Shown in pieces: positions 51,921 to 61,877 of a DNA stretch of 64,000 bases. The notes under the pieces were generated by a model that did not search any database, was not told where the DNA came from, and saw only the letters and a program-made list of their open reading frames with translations. Positions within the stretch are counted from its first letter, which is position 1; every line of letters begins with the position of its first letter. This stretch comes from Roseiconus nitratireducens (GTDB lineage Bacteria; Planctomycetota; Planctomycetia; Pirellulales; Pirellulaceae). The stretch covers positions 186,001 through 250,000 of the forward strand of contig NZ_VWOX01000006.1 in NCBI RefSeq assembly GCF_008629675.1, in the 5' to 3' direction. The position numbers and the translations under genes were made by a program.

Positions 51921-52469
51921 ATGACAAGTGAAACGGTCTACCAAAACGTTCACGGTTCCGAAGAGTTTCGCGTCGTTTTCACCAGCGACGCCGACGACCC
52001 CAACGGCCTCTCCGCAGAAATCGTCGGTGACCCCCTGCATCGTAACCGGAGCGACAGCATTCCCGCATTGGCCGCGGCGGTGGCCAAGACCAAGCATTGG
52101 ATTGGCGATGTGATGGACGACGTGCAATGGTCCGACGCGCAAAAAGCCTATCACGGGATTCGAGCCGTCTTGCACACACTGCGTGACCATCTGACGGTGC
52201 AAGAATCCGCCGATCTGGCAGCGCAATTGCCGATGATGCTCAGGGGCCTGTACTACGATGGCTGGCAGCCCGCAGCTGCCCCGAAACGCGACCGGACGCG
52301 GCGCGACTTTCTCAAACACATTTCCAAGGCGTTTCCGGATGACTCCAGCGTCGATCCCGAACGATTGACCATCGCCGTCTTGAAAGTTCTGCGACGTCAC
52401 GTCAGCGAGGGGGAAATGAAAGACATTCGGGCCATCCTGCCCGCTTCGCTGTCCAAATGGGTCGCCTAG
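51921..52469 (+). CDS. DUF2267 domain protein
   Basis: A 182-residue protein whose second half is DUF2267 (AYHGIRAVLHTLRDHLTVQESADLAAQLPMMLRGLYYDGW, written here in two pieces by its landmarks AYHGIRAVLHTLRD and LPMMLRGLYYDGW). A short N-terminal domain (about residues 1-60) is not assigned. DUF2267 proteins often sit with stress, CBS and phosphoribosyltransferase genes. The repeat element at 52473 begins four bases after the stop. Confidence 0.87.
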   Translation: MTSETVYQNVHGSEEFRVVFTSDADDPNGLSAEIVGDPLHRNRSDSIPALAAAVAKTKHWIGDVMDDVQWSDAQKAYHGIRAVLHTLRDHLTVQESADLAAQLPMMLRGLYYDGWQPAAAPKRDRTRRDFLKHISKAFPDDSSVDPERLTIAVLKVLRRHVSEGEMKDIRAILPASLSKWVA

Positions 52470-52472
52470 TAG

Positions 52473-52645
52473 CTGGACAGCGCCACTTTCCATCAATAAC
52501 ACCGAAACTTGCAGTCCGATGAGCGGCTAAACGCTATCCGCCGGATGAGGCGAGACAACCCGCCGCTAGCGCCACGCGGCTCACCCAAAGCGAGACAACC
52601 CGCGGCTAGCGCCACGCGGCTCACCCAAAGTGGCGCTGTCCAGCC
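52473..52645. repeat. Terminal-inverted-repeat element, family A, copy 2 (best preserved)
   Basis: Perfect 18-bp terminal inverted repeats GCTGGACAGCGCCACTTT (52473-52490 and its complement at 52628-52645). Inside, a 40-bp unit is tandemly duplicated with one mismatch (52551-52590 and 52591-52630). The core GATGAGCGGC matches the other copies. It has no coding capacity, so it is non-autonomous (MITE- or REP-like). Confidence 0.85.
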
Positions 52646-52663
52646 AGGCGTGGTGCCCCATTC

Positions 52664-54004
52664 ATGACCGCAGCCGACCAACGAATTCACCCGCTTCGCA
52701 ATCCGCAAGTCTTGTGCTGGGTGTTGTACGACTGGGCCAACAGCGCTTACACGACGCTGCTGATTACCGTCGTGGTCGCGTATCTGCAGCGGATCGTGTT
52801 TCCAGCGGACCAGTGGGGCAATGTGGGGCCGATCGTCTGGGCCTGGGGCATCTCGTTGTCGATGTTCCTGGGCGCCCTGCTCAGCCCCATCGTCGGGGCA
52901 ATCGCCGACGCCCACGGAAACAAACGTCGGTGGCTTGGCATCACCGCACTGGGCGGCTCGATCGCTTCGATCGTGCTGGGCTTGGTTGCGCCAGGCCACT
53001 ACGTCCTCGTGGTCGCTCTGTTCATTACCGCCAATTTGATGTTGGAGCTGTCGCTGTCGGTCTACAACGGATTCTTGCCGGAAATCGCCACCGAGCGGGA
53101 GGTCAATCAGGTTTCGGCCTGGGGGTTTGGATTGGGCTACGTTGGCGGCGGCATCGCGTTGCTGCTGGCCTTGGGGATCATTCAGTTTGGCGACCGGATC
53201 GGATTGACGGCGGTCGAAACTCGTTTGCGTGCCGGCCTGGTGCTGATGGGGTGCTGGTGGGGCATTTTTACGCTGCCGGCGCTGTGGGTCTTGTCCGATT
53301 CACCACCTCGGTCCCGTCCGGAATCGACCACCGCAACCGCTTCGTCCAGCTTTCGTGATGTCGTGCGGACGCTCAAAGGTCTCCGATCGAATCCTCCGCT
53401 GGCATTCTTCCTGGTGGCCTTCCTGTTCTACAACGACGGCGTCCAGACCGTGATCAGCCAATCATCGACCTTTGCATTGCAGGAATTGGCGTTCACCGAA
53501 TCCGACTTGATGGGGGTGATTCTGATGTTGCAGTTCTTGGCCCTGCCGGGCGCCCTGCTGGTAGCGAAACTTGCCGACCGTTTCGGGGAGAAACCGTCTC
53601 TGATGGCATGCCTGTTGTTGTGGGTCGGCGTGCTGACAACCGCCCTCTTCATCCGTTCGCAGATTTGGTTCTGGGTTCTGGCAGCAGCCATCGCTCTGGT
53701 TCTCGGCGGCACCCAGTCGGTCAGCCGATCGATGATGGCCGGGATGATTCCGCAGAATCGCAACGCCGAATACTTTGGCTTTTTCAACCTGTCCGGAAAA
53801 GCAACCAGTTGGCTCGGAGCGTTTCTGTTCGGTGCAATCTTCGCACTGACCGGAAACTCTCGCTGGGCAATTTTTGGCTTGTTGCCATTGTTCTTGATCG
53901 GTGCAGGCTTCCTGTCACGAGTTCGCCCGGCGCAGCATGTCGTCCGCGGTCAACGTGACGCCCCCGGTCCATGTGAAGACCCCGTTCAACGTGAGAACCT
54001 TTGA
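52664..54004 (+). CDS. MFS transporter, Atg22/UMF1-like
   Basis: A 446-residue membrane protein with about 12 membrane segments. The hallmark of the Atg22/UMF1 family, YDWANSAY, is near residue 22. Further family features are SPIVGAIADAHGNKRRWL and a late GGTQSVSRSMMAGMIP. Substrates of bacterial members are mostly unknown; amino-acid or sugar efflux has been proposed for the family. The gene begins shortly after the repeat at 52473-52645. Confidence 0.9.
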   Translation: MTAADQRIHPLRNPQVLCWVLYDWANSAYTTLLITVVVAYLQRIVFPADQWGNVGPIVWAWGISLSMFLGALLSPIVGAIADAHGNKRRWLGITALGGSIASIVLGLVAPGHYVLVVALFITANLMLELSLSVYNGFLPEIATEREVNQVSAWGFGLGYVGGGIALLLALGIIQFGDRIGLTAVETRLRAGLVLMGCWWGIFTLPALWVLSDSPPRSRPESTTATASSSFRDVVRTLKGLRSNPPLAFFLVAFLFYNDGVQTVISQSSTFALQELAFTESDLMGVILMLQFLALPGALLVAKLADRFGEKPSLMACLLLWVGVLTTALFIRSQIWFWVLAAAIALVLGGTQSVSRSMMAGMIPQNRNAEYFGFFNLSGKATSWLGAFLFGAIFALTGNSRWAIFGLLPLFLIGAGFLSRVRPAQHVVRGQRDAPGPCEDPVQRENL

Positions 54005-54163
54005 GCACCCCATCGCGGGACGAATCTTCCGCACCGGTCGACCGGGCGGGTACGGCATTTGCCACTCAGCTTGCTTCATTCCCTCGCTCCCGGAAGCCAT
54101 TTGCGAGCTGGCAGATGACTCAGGCGGAGCGGTCCCCGAACATCTTTCAAGGAGAATGGGCCC

Positions 54164-54586
54164 ATGGCAGAGACAATGACTTCCGCCGAGTGCATGCATC
54201 ATGACCACCGACATTGGGCAAGTGATTTGTCGATGTGGCGGGACGACGTGCAATTGTGGCAAGACGCTTGCAACTCCGCGACGAATGAATTGCAGCGACT
54301 GCAGCAGCGGTTGCAGGAACACCACCAGGCACTTGCCGGTCATGTCGATCAATTGGATACGCACCAGGGCAATTTCATGCAACACGAACACACCGTGGTG
54401 GACCAATGCCGAAACTCGCGAGAAAGCGTCTCCAGTAGCGAGCACGCCGTATCCGAACACGCAGACGAAGCCGCTTTGCACCAGCGGATTCGGGACACCC
54501 ACGAGCAATTGAAGAAGCGACATCACACCTTGATGGCGCATTTGAAGATGCTCAAGGCGACACTCGATGCCGAATTGTCTTCTTGA
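54164..54586 (+). CDS. Small His-rich coiled-coil protein
   Basis: A 140-residue, strongly helical protein rich in Gln, His and Glu, with heptad-like stretches (LQRLQQRLQEHHQALAGH, LKKRHHTLMAHLKMLKA). It has no signal peptide or membrane segment, and no family was recognised. AAGGAG lies about 11 bases upstream of the ATG at 54164, supporting the start. It could be a scaffold or metal-binding stress protein; this is a guess. Confidence 0.7.
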   Translation: MAETMTSAECMHHDHRHWASDLSMWRDDVQLWQDACNSATNELQRLQQRLQEHHQALAGHVDQLDTHQGNFMQHEHTVVDQCRNSRESVSSSEHAVSEHADEAALHQRIRDTHEQLKKRHHTLMAHLKMLKATLDAELSS

Positions 54587-54775
54587 CGTTCCCCATCGCG
54601 AAAGACCAGTGTCGGTCTCTGCCAGGCTCGTCGCCGAACGGCGGACAACCACTCCTTTGCGGCCGGACGAGGCATGTGCCATTTTGCGCGTTTTGTGACA
54701 GAAACGCGCGTCGAAGTGTGCGTTCGATTGAAGAATGATCGTGCTCGGCGAAGCCGTCGGTTCCCAATTCTGGCT

Positions 54776-55414
54776 TCATGAGGCCGGAGCGAATTTGCGG
54801 AGCAGCGCGACGACCTCCTCGTCCTCGACGGGGTCGAACGACCGGTAGACTTGTCCGACCGCCGAGAAATCCGACGGCATTTCCAGACAGATCGTTTGAT
54901 CGCACTCTCGAGCGACTTCGCGAGCCCGCTGCGGTGCGGCAACCGGAACAGCCACGATCAGTTGGCTGGGGTTTTGCGTTTGAACGACCTGGACCGCCGC
55001 CAACAAGGTCGCCCCCGTGGCGATGCCATCATCGGTCAGGATGACGGTGCGACCGGCCAGCGGGACCGCGGGACGGACACTGCGGAAAAGATTCCGACGC
55101 CGTTGAAGTTCGCGCTGCTGCGTGGCGACTTCGTCCTGCAGCATCTGGTCATCGATCCCCGCAATTCGATCCCGAAGCTCATTCCAATACACCCGTCCCT
55201 CCTCGTTGATCGCGCCGATCGCCAATTCCGGTTGCCACGGACAACGCAGTTTGTGCGCCAGCACAATGTCCAAGTCGGCATGCAGGCGCGAGGCGATTTC
55301 GGCGGCGACGACCATGCCACCGCGTGGGACCCCCAGCACGACCGGACGAACCATCGGCACGTTATGTAGTTCCTCGGCTAAACGGCGTCCGGCATCTTGA
55401 CGGTCATGAAACAT
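54776..55414 (-). CDS. Phosphoribosyltransferase (COG1926 type)
   Basis: A 212-residue protein with the PRPP-binding loop VILTDDGIATGATL (about residues 120-133) and the N-terminal VPRGGMVVAAEIA. COG1926 proteins are predicted phosphoribosyltransferases of unknown base specificity, typical of stress islands. The start at 55414 follows CAGGAG at six bases' spacing and is preferred to the longer GTG start. It lies near COG2187 and PRPP synthetase genes, suggesting a nucleotide/ribose theme. Confidence 0.88.
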   Translation of the reverse strand: MFHDRQDAGRRLAEELHNVPMVRPVVLGVPRGGMVVAAEIASRLHADLDIVLAHKLRCPWQPELAIGAINEEGRVYWNELRDRIAGIDDQMLQDEVATQQRELQRRRNLFRSVRPAVPLAGRTVILTDDGIATGATLLAAVQVVQTQNPSQLIVAVPVAAPQRAREVARECDQTICLEMPSDFSAVGQVYRSFDPVEDEEVVALLRKFAPAS

Positions 55415-55695
55415 CGTGTGCTCCTGGAAGGATCCGCTTCGCTCTGCCGACATCGGGCCCCGCGCGGTCACCGGTTCCGCTGATTAGAACCGCGTCTCAC
55501 GGTGGTACCTGCCCGTTGGCCGGCGGGAGATAGCGGCAGCGAGATAAGGGCTTGCGGGCGCGGGTGAGGGGTTGGGCGTGGCCCCCGAGTTGCTTCGAGG
55601 GCTGACGCGGTGTCGAATTGGTGCGAAAGCTGTGCCAACCTTTTGTCAGAGGCCGACGAATTGGCGGCTTCGCTTCCTGGTCCGATGAAGCATCG

Positions 55696-56766
55696 ATGGA
55701 TGATCAAGTGACGACGGAGTTCAGCCTTGAGCAAAAGCTGCAGGCGTTGCGGCGGCCGGAGATGTATCCGGGCATCGCCACCGCGGTGCAAGCGGTTCAA
55801 TCCCACATGTCATGGGTCTTCTTAACGGACCAGTATGCCTTCAAGTTGAAGAAGCCGGTTCGAATGCACGAGCTTGATTTCGTCTCGGTCACGTCGCGTC
55901 ACACGGCGTGCCGCCGCGAAGTCCAACTCAATCGCCGCCTGGCGCGTCACGTGTATCATGGCGTGCTACCGTTGCAAGTCCGCGACGGTCAGCTGCACCT
56001 CGGCGGTGAAGGACGAACGGTCGATTGGCTTGTCTGGATGGACCGCCTGCCAGCCGAGAAGATGTTGGACCGCACCATTGGGGACGGAACTACCCGACGG
56101 TCGGACGTGCGGCGGGTGATCAGCTTGCTGGCGGATTTTTACGTTCGGTCCAGGCCGGTATCGATTTCGCCGGCGGTCTACCGACACCGAATGGTCGATG
56201 GCGTGCTCACGACAAGGCGTCGCTTACTCGCTCGCCCATTCGGATTGTCGCGTCGGCAGGTCGCTCAAGCTGCCAAACGAATCGCCGCTTCAATCGACCG
56301 GAATCATTGCGAGTTGGCCGGCCGCGTGTGTGGCGGTCACGTCATTGATGCTCACGGAGACTTGCGTCCGGAACATCTTTGCCTGACCGATCCGCCGGTC
56401 ATCATCGATTGTTTGGAGTTCAGCCGCAGACTTCGCCAGCAAGACACCGCTTCGGAGATTGCTTTCTTGGTCATGGAATGCGAAAAGCTGGGAGATCGAA
56501 CGGTTGGCAGTTGGGTCCGGCACGCCTACTTCGAATTCACCGGTGATGACGTTTCTCCAGAACTGCGTCGACTGTATGAATGGTTGCACGCGTTCTCACG
56601 GACGTACCTCGCGATTTCGCATTTGGAAGACGCCGACGTGGAGAATCCAACCAAGTGGATTCACGCGGCACAATGGTACCTGGACCGGATCACGCGGACC
56701 GTTGCTGGCGGTGCCGGTCACACAGAAAGCAGGTCAACAATCGATCCGCCGCCATTCAGGCAATGA
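55696..56766 (+). CDS. COG2187 family kinase-like protein
   Basis: A 356-residue protein with the aminoglycoside-phosphotransferase-like fold: [11 protein letters not shown] (catalytic loop, Asp present) and the following IIDCLEFSR (metal-binding Asp). N-terminal landmarks are [20 protein letters not shown] and MHELDF. Many relatives carry a C-terminal AAA/gluconokinase-like P-loop domain; here the protein ends after the kinase-like domain. The substrate is unknown. The ATG at 55696 is chosen; an upstream frame to 55618 is not supported. Its last 49 bases overlap the 3' end of the opposite-strand PRPP synthetase gene. Confidence 0.85.
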   Translation: MDDQVTTEFSLEQKLQALRRPEMYPGIATAVQAVQSHMSWVFLTDQYAFKLKKPVRMHELDFVSVTSRHTACRREVQLNRRLARHVYHGVLPLQVRDGQLHLGGEGRTVDWLVWMDRLPAEKMLDRTIGDGTTRRSDVRRVISLLADFYVRSRPVSISPAVYRHRMVDGVLTTRRRLLARPFGLSRRQVAQAAKRIAASIDRNHCELAGRVCGGHVIDAHGDLRPEHLCLTDPPVIIDCLEFSRRLRQQDTASEIAFLVMECEKLGDRTVGSWVRHAYFEFTGDDVSPELRRLYEWLHAFSRTYLAISHLEDADVENPTKWIHAAQWYLDRITRTVAGGAGHTESRSTIDPPPFRQ

Positions 56767-57707
56767 ATGGCATCACCGAACAGTCCCACCGTTTGGACGA
56801 TGCAAAGTTTCTGCTCAACAAATGCCGGAGAAAGGAATTGCGGCGGAACGGTATCTGAAATCACGACCTGGTCCAGGGCCTTGTCTGACAGTATGGATTC
56901 TGCCTTTTCCGAAAAGACCCCGTGCGTCGCGGCCGCAATGACTTCGGCCGCGCCCGCCTGCCGACATGCCTTTGCGGCATTGACCAACGTCGTCCCGCTG
57001 CTGATCAAATCATCGATCAGGATCACGTTTTTCCCCTGGACTTCACCAACAAAGGCTCCGGTGCTGACCACGCCCTCGCTGCGTTGCTTCTGCAAAAAAC
57101 CACTGGAAATCTCAGTCCCCAATCGACGTTCCAACGCACTCCGAAACAGGTCGGCGCGCTTGACACCGCCGACATCCGGCGAGACCACGGCCAACTCCCC
57201 GGCCGGGCCGGACGACGCAAAGTGTTCGACCAACAAGCGCGTGGCTTCTAGGTGATCAGTGGTCACGCCAGAAAACGCATTCTGAAACGCCGCCAAATTG
57301 TGCACCTCCATGGTCACCAGATGATCCAGATGCACCGCTTCAAACAGCCGGGCGACGTACCGCGTGGTGACGGGATCCCGCGATTTTGTTTTTCGGTCCT
57401 TGCGCGCGTAACACAGGTAGGGAACGATCGCGGTCACCCGTCCCGCCGATGCGTCCCGCAGGGCTCCGATGAAGAACAGCAGGCGACACAATTTGTCGTT
57501 GGCGGAATGCTCCGAGTCGCCAAACAGCGATGCGACGACGTAGACGTCCCGGTTGCGAACGCTGCACAGCGGCCGGATTTTGTGCTCTCCACCGTCGAAG
57601 TCTCGTTCTTCGTGGGGACTGACATCCAGCCCTGCCCGCGCGGCCACTTGCCGTCCAAAATCCTCGCTGGATTTAACCGCGAAAACCATCGGCCTGTTGT
57701 GGTTCAT
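56718..57707 (-). CDS. prs: Ribose-phosphate pyrophosphokinase (PRPP synthetase)
   Basis: Makes PRPP from ribose 5-phosphate and ATP. The 329-residue protein keeps [23 protein letters not shown] near residue 95 (split here by its landmarks [13 protein letters not shown] and DPVTTR), [23 protein letters not shown] and the PRPP-binding [14 protein letters not shown] (about 225). The ATG at 57707 is clear. The 3' end overlaps the COG2187 gene by 49 bases in convergent orientation. With a phosphoribosyltransferase nearby, it may supply PRPP to a local pathway; it may also be a second copy of the housekeeping enzyme. Confidence 0.93.
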   Translation of the reverse strand: MNHNRPMVFAVKSSEDFGRQVAARAGLDVSPHEERDFDGGEHKIRPLCSVRNRDVYVVASLFGDSEHSANDKLCRLLFFIGALRDASAGRVTAIVPYLCYARKDRKTKSRDPVTTRYVARLFEAVHLDHLVTMEVHNLAAFQNAFSGVTTDHLEATRLLVEHFASSGPAGELAVVSPDVGGVKRADLFRSALERRLGTEISSGFLQKQRSEGVVSTGAFVGEVQGKNVILIDDLISSGTTLVNAAKACRQAGAAEVIAAATHGVFSEKAESILSDKALDQVVISDTVPPQFLSPAFVEQKLCIVQTVGLFGDAIHCLNGGGSIVDLLSV

Positions 57708-57756
57708 CGAAGCTGTATCTCGGAGGCTTGTGGATGGGACACCCGAACGGAACGAA

Positions 57757-59229
57757 TCACCGCTTGCGTTTCTTTGCTGGTTTGGGGCGATCGGCGTCGA
57801 CTGAGTTCAGGTAGCTCAACAATCGGTCGCGGAGTTTCTCGGCGGTCTCCGATTCTTCGTCGGAGATGTCATGGCCCTGTTCCGTCGGATTCGCGTCGAC
57901 ATTGTAGAATTCGTGTCGGTCCACGTTGCCGTTGCGTTTCCAAAACAACATCAACTTGTTCGGACCCGATCTGGCCGCGCTGAACAGACGATTCGGACGA
58001 TGGAAGATGATTGCATCGGCAGATCGCTGGGGAGGCTTCGCATTGGGATCTCGCAACAATTCGAGAATGCTGGCGCCATCAATCTCTTGCGGCAACCGTT
58101 TGGGATCTCCATCGGCAATCTCGTAAAACGTCGGCAAAAAATCGTAGCCGACGACCGGAACGCGGCACACACTACCCGCCGGAATCCGTGGGCCTGCCGC
58201 CACAAACGGGACTCGCACACCGCCTTCATACAGACTGTGTTTGGCGCCCGTGAGAGGCCGATTCGTTTCGGGGCGTCCCGCGTCACCACCGGGAACGGAA
58301 CCGCGACCGCCGTTGTCCGCGGTCAGAAACACGTACGTCTCCTTGTCGATCGAAAGCCCGTCGATCGTGTCCAGCAACCGGCCGATATTGGTATCAAGCT
58401 CTTCCATCATTGCCGCCCACGCCGGGGTGTACGCCCGGTCCGGAGTTCCTTTTTGTTGATACTTTGTCAGCAGTGCGTCGGAGGTCACCACGGAGAGGTG
58501 CTGCGCGTAGTAGCTTACCTGCACGTAGAAAGGCTTTTGCGTGTCGACGGACTGCCGCATGAATTCGATTGCCGACGTCGTGATCGATCGACTGCGTTTG
58601 GGGTCCACGTTGTCAATAAAGTGCGGCGGCCCATCCGCGTGACCACCGTCAATTCCCAGACTGCGTGGCATTCCGCCGGTGTTATTTCCCGTCATTCCAT
58701 CGCTGGCATCGTATCCGCACTCATCCGGCGAGGAGATCATTTGCTCGCCCCATTTCCCGAAGTGCGCGCACCGGTAGTCTTCACAAGCCTGCTTCAATGC
58801 CTTGGGAATGGTCAGGTGTTCGCTGGGGACCCAATCACTCTTGAACTCCGGACCACTTCGTGCAGCCGATGTCCCGCACTGGATGCTTCGTCGGGTCGGC
58901 GTGCACAGCGGAGCCGGTGAATAGCCGGCGGTGAAACGCATTCCGCGGTGAATCAACTCGACCATTCGCGGAGTTTCCAAATAATCGGATTTCGCATCCG
59001 GGAACGACGGGTCCATCGACTGCGACAGCTGACTCCAACCCTGATCGTCGGTCAGAATCAACACGATGTTCGGCGGCTTGGCCGGATCCGCCCCCCGCAG
59101 TTGCGCATGTGCCGATTGCATCACGACGACGGCAACACCCCAAATCACACGGGAGACGATCGGGCCGAAAGATCGTTCGCGGTGGGACCGTTGGCAACCG
59201 ACGTGGGGGCGGGCGACCACGTGAATCAT
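57757..59229 (-). CDS. Secreted sulfatase
   Basis: A 490-residue type I sulfatase. A signal-type hydrophobic segment ([16 protein letters not shown]) lies near residues 25-45. The catalytic site LCTPTRRSI gives the CxPxR motif with Thr at the fourth position; its Cys would be converted to formylglycine. Metal-binding LTDDQGW starts the domain, and LTADNGGRG and [14 protein letters not shown] are family landmarks. Sulfatases are abundant in marine planctomycetes and act on sulfated polysaccharides; the specific substrate is unknown. The ATG at 59229 is preferred because it gives a plausible signal region; the frame is open to 59370. Confidence 0.92.
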   Translation of the reverse strand: MIHVVARPHVGCQRSHRERSFGPIVSRVIWGVAVVVMQSAHAQLRGADPAKPPNIVLILTDDQGWSQLSQSMDPSFPDAKSDYLETPRMVELIHRGMRFTAGYSPAPLCTPTRRSIQCGTSAARSGPEFKSDWVPSEHLTIPKALKQACEDYRCAHFGKWGEQMISSPDECGYDASDGMTGNNTGGMPRSLGIDGGHADGPPHFIDNVDPKRSRSITTSAIEFMRQSVDTQKPFYVQVSYYAQHLSVVTSDALLTKYQQKGTPDRAYTPAWAAMMEELDTNIGRLLDTIDGLSIDKETYVFLTADNGGRGSVPGGDAGRPETNRPLTGAKHSLYEGGVRVPFVAAGPRIPAGSVCRVPVVGYDFLPTFYEIADGDPKRLPQEIDGASILELLRDPNAKPPQRSADAIIFHRPNRLFSAARSGPNKLMLFWKRNGNVDRHEFYNVDANPTEQGHDISDEESETAEKLRDRLLSYLNSVDADRPKPAKKRKR

Positions 59230-59570
59230 GTTGAAGTCCGGTGGCTGAAGTGCGGGCGATCGCGTCTCGGGCAATCGCCGAAACGCCGGTGGAAAGCCGC
59301 TCAATGACGAGAGACGCGACACGAGCTTAACGAAACGTCTTGAAGCAGCCGTAGTGTCTTCCGTCGTCACGCTCGCGTCAAATCCGCCACACCCTCGGTC
59401 GCGGACCTGCCCCGACTTCTCACAAAGTCATGATTCCGCCGGGGGCCAGGGAACAAAACTCGTGTTTTCCGTCCTTGGAAGAGCAGAAAAAACGCGTGAA
59501 GTGACCCGCGTGCGCGACGGAGTCGCTAGAACGAAGAGGTGCGGATCAAAGACGACGCGGAGACCGAAAC

Positions 59571-61745
59571 ATGAATCGTCAACTCCTGATACTGTTTGCG
59601 GTGTTGTTTTGCGGTCCCATTGGCAGGTTGGCGAACGCGCAGAATCGCGAGCCGACCACCCCTTCTTCGATTCGCTGGAATGAGATTCCAACCGTTCCGA
59701 CGGACCAGCCCACCCTGCATCGCGGGATTGTTATTGGTCCCGACGGGAGCCCGATGGAAGGGGCCAGAATCTTTGCCGCCAGCACCATCGAGTTCGCAAA
59801 GCAACGACAAACCGACGCATCGAACGACCTTGGCAAAGTGCGTGCGGTCACGGATTCTTTCGGTCGTTTTGAATTTCACGCGCCGGATCTGACCTGGCAA
59901 CCGACACCGGAGACGCGGAAACGCTGGGAAACACTGCTGGTCGCGACGAAGGAAGGTCTCGCCCCGGGTTGGATCACCACGTGGGGCCAGGACCGTGGAT
60001 TGCGTTCTCATCATCATCCAACGCGCACGAAGAAAGTCGCAATTCGACTTTCCCGACCCACCAGCGTGCGTGGCCGCTTGATCGACGCGGATGCGAATCC
60101 CGTCCAGGACGCACAGGTACAGATCACGGCAGTGCATGTTCCAGGCAAGCGTGATCTGGACACACACGTCGCTCGACTGCGGGGTTTGACTCTGTTTTCC
60201 TCCGTGCCCAGCTACGAATCGACTTTCTCGCGTCCGGCTCAACTCCCCGGGATACAGATTGAGGAACGGACCGATGCCAACGGCGAATTTGTGCTCAAAG
60301 GCGTTCCGGCTGACAACGTCGTCACGATCAAGGTGACTCATCCCGAATTCCAGACGACCGACCTGACCGTCGCGGCTCGACGGATGGACGATATCTATAT
60401 CGCCCCCAACCAATTTGACGATCAAAGAAGATTGGTCTTACTCGGTTCCGGTTTCACCCACACCTTAGCCCCGGGCGTCACCGTGCGCGGTGTGATCCGC
60501 TACGACATCGGACTGGGTGTCGGCTCCCCGGTGGCTGGTGCAACCGTCGCGGTGGCAAACCACAATGCTGCCGACGGCATGTCGGGACGACACTACAGTA
60601 CGGATGCAGATGGACGCTTTGAAATCACAGGCCTTGGCCCTGACTACCATGAACCGGGATACGTCATCGCCGTTGCGGGTTCCTATCAAACGCCGATCGA
60701 ATCACGCCGGTTTACCGTCCATCCGAACCGAGAAAATCGGATCGAGGTTCGCGCTGCCGTGCCGTACCGACTGAGGTTGACGGACCAGGACGGTCAACCT
60801 GCCAGGCGCGACGTTTACTCGATCGTCGTTCAGCAAAACCCAGATGAAATCCGACGCGGTGTGACGGACGTTTTTGACCGGCCCAAGATGGTTGCCCCGG
60901 GTATCTACGAGGGCATCCTTCCGATCGGACCTGGTGCGGTGATTGTCCAGCGAGGCGATCAACGTGATCGTCCCATCGCGGTGGACCCCAAATCGTTTTT
61001 TGAACCCGGACGCACGGATTGGACCGCTGCCGAATCCGTGTTTTCCTACGGGGATCAGTGGCAGATCACCCAGCCCGGCGTCATCACCACCGAGAAATTG
61101 GCGCCGTACCGAAATCGTCCACACCGCCAACTGGACATGGCCGCGGTTGTCTTTCGCGATGCCGAATCGACAAGTCCGCCATTGGAGTTGTCCGCCCGGA
61201 TCATTCAGGACATGCCTCCTGAAGTTCACCTGGTCGACGATCGCGGCGAATCGGTTGCCGGGGCACGCATGACACGTCAATCGCCGCAGAACAGCAAAAA
61301 GGACCTGCCCTCCCGCTTCCCGCTCCCGGGCTTACATCCCGAAAGAGCCGAATTCATCGAATTCCAGCACGAGGATCGGGGACTGATCGGGTTTATTCGA
61401 GCGACTCAGTCCACAGGCCCCTTCGAAGTGGTGATGAAACCTGCTGCAACGATCACGGGAAGCTTTGTCACTTCAAAAGGGCAACCCACCAGCGAATTCG
61501 GTGCGATGCTCTCCGGCGCGGTTCCCCCTGACAGCCATCTCGGGAACTTCATTCGTGACACACCGCTGTCCCCGAAAGGCCGGTTTGCTCGCCGCGTGGC
61601 TCCCGGTGAAACCTACTCCGGACAGTTGGTGCGCCGTCGAAACCGACAATGGTATCCGCGTCCGACCATTGGCCCCGCCTTCGAACCGGTGACACCAAAA
61701 CCCGGAGAGATCGTCGACTTGGGTAGCATCACCGTCCCGGATTGA
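59571..61745 (+). CDS. Secreted protein with carboxypeptidase-regulatory-like domains
   Basis: A 724-residue exported protein with a signal peptide (LLILFAVLFCGPIGRLANA). Several carboxypeptidase-regulatory-like beta-sandwich units are visible: GIVIGPDGSPMEGARIFAAS, VRGRLIDADANPVQDAQVQI, DANGEFVLKGVPA, GSPVAGATVAVA, DADGRFEITGLGP and a late ITGSFVTSKGQP. These fold like prealbumin/TTR modules and are common in planctomycete surface proteins. No catalytic motif is seen. A family A repeat lies just after the stop. Confidence 0.87.
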   Translation: MNRQLLILFAVLFCGPIGRLANAQNREPTTPSSIRWNEIPTVPTDQPTLHRGIVIGPDGSPMEGARIFAASTIEFAKQRQTDASNDLGKVRAVTDSFGRFEFHAPDLTWQPTPETRKRWETLLVATKEGLAPGWITTWGQDRGLRSHHHPTRTKKVAIRLSRPTSVRGRLIDADANPVQDAQVQITAVHVPGKRDLDTHVARLRGLTLFSSVPSYESTFSRPAQLPGIQIEERTDANGEFVLKGVPADNVVTIKVTHPEFQTTDLTVAARRMDDIYIAPNQFDDQRRLVLLGSGFTHTLAPGVTVRGVIRYDIGLGVGSPVAGATVAVANHNAADGMSGRHYSTDADGRFEITGLGPDYHEPGYVIAVAGSYQTPIESRRFTVHPNRENRIEVRAAVPYRLRLTDQDGQPARRDVYSIVVQQNPDEIRRGVTDVFDRPKMVAPGIYEGILPIGPGAVIVQRGDQRDRPIAVDPKSFFEPGRTDWTAAESVFSYGDQWQITQPGVITTEKLAPYRNRPHRQLDMAAVVFRDAESTSPPLELSARIIQDMPPEVHLVDDRGESVAGARMTRQSPQNSKKDLPSRFPLPGLHPERAEFIEFQHEDRGLIGFIRATQSTGPFEVVMKPAATITGSFVTSKGQPTSEFGAMLSGAVPPDSHLGNFIRDTPLSPKGRFARRVAPGETYSGQLVRRRNRQWYPRPTIGPAFEPVTPKPGEIVDLGSITVPD

Positions 61746-61749
61746 ATCG

Positions 61750-61848
61750 CAATTTGCAGCGCAATGAGCGACAAGACCTTAGCCGCCGGTTGAGGCGAGA
61801 AAATCCGCGGCGAGCGCCACGCGGCTCACCCAAAGTGGCGCTGTCCAG
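61750..61848. repeat. Terminal-inverted-repeat element, family A, copy 3 (left end missing)
   Basis: Shares the core GCAATGAGCGACAAG, the central GCGCCACGCGGCTCACC and the right end AAAGTGGCGCTGTCCAG with copies 1 and 2, but has no left inverted repeat. It begins about five bases after the stop of the regulatory-like protein gene. Confidence 0.75.
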
Positions 61849-61877
61849 ATGGGTTCTGTCTGCCCCCCAACGCCGAA

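Noticed and set aside
57871..58920. A 349-residue plus-strand ORF
   Set aside because: It is antisense to the sulfatase gene, which has the CxPxR site and family landmarks.
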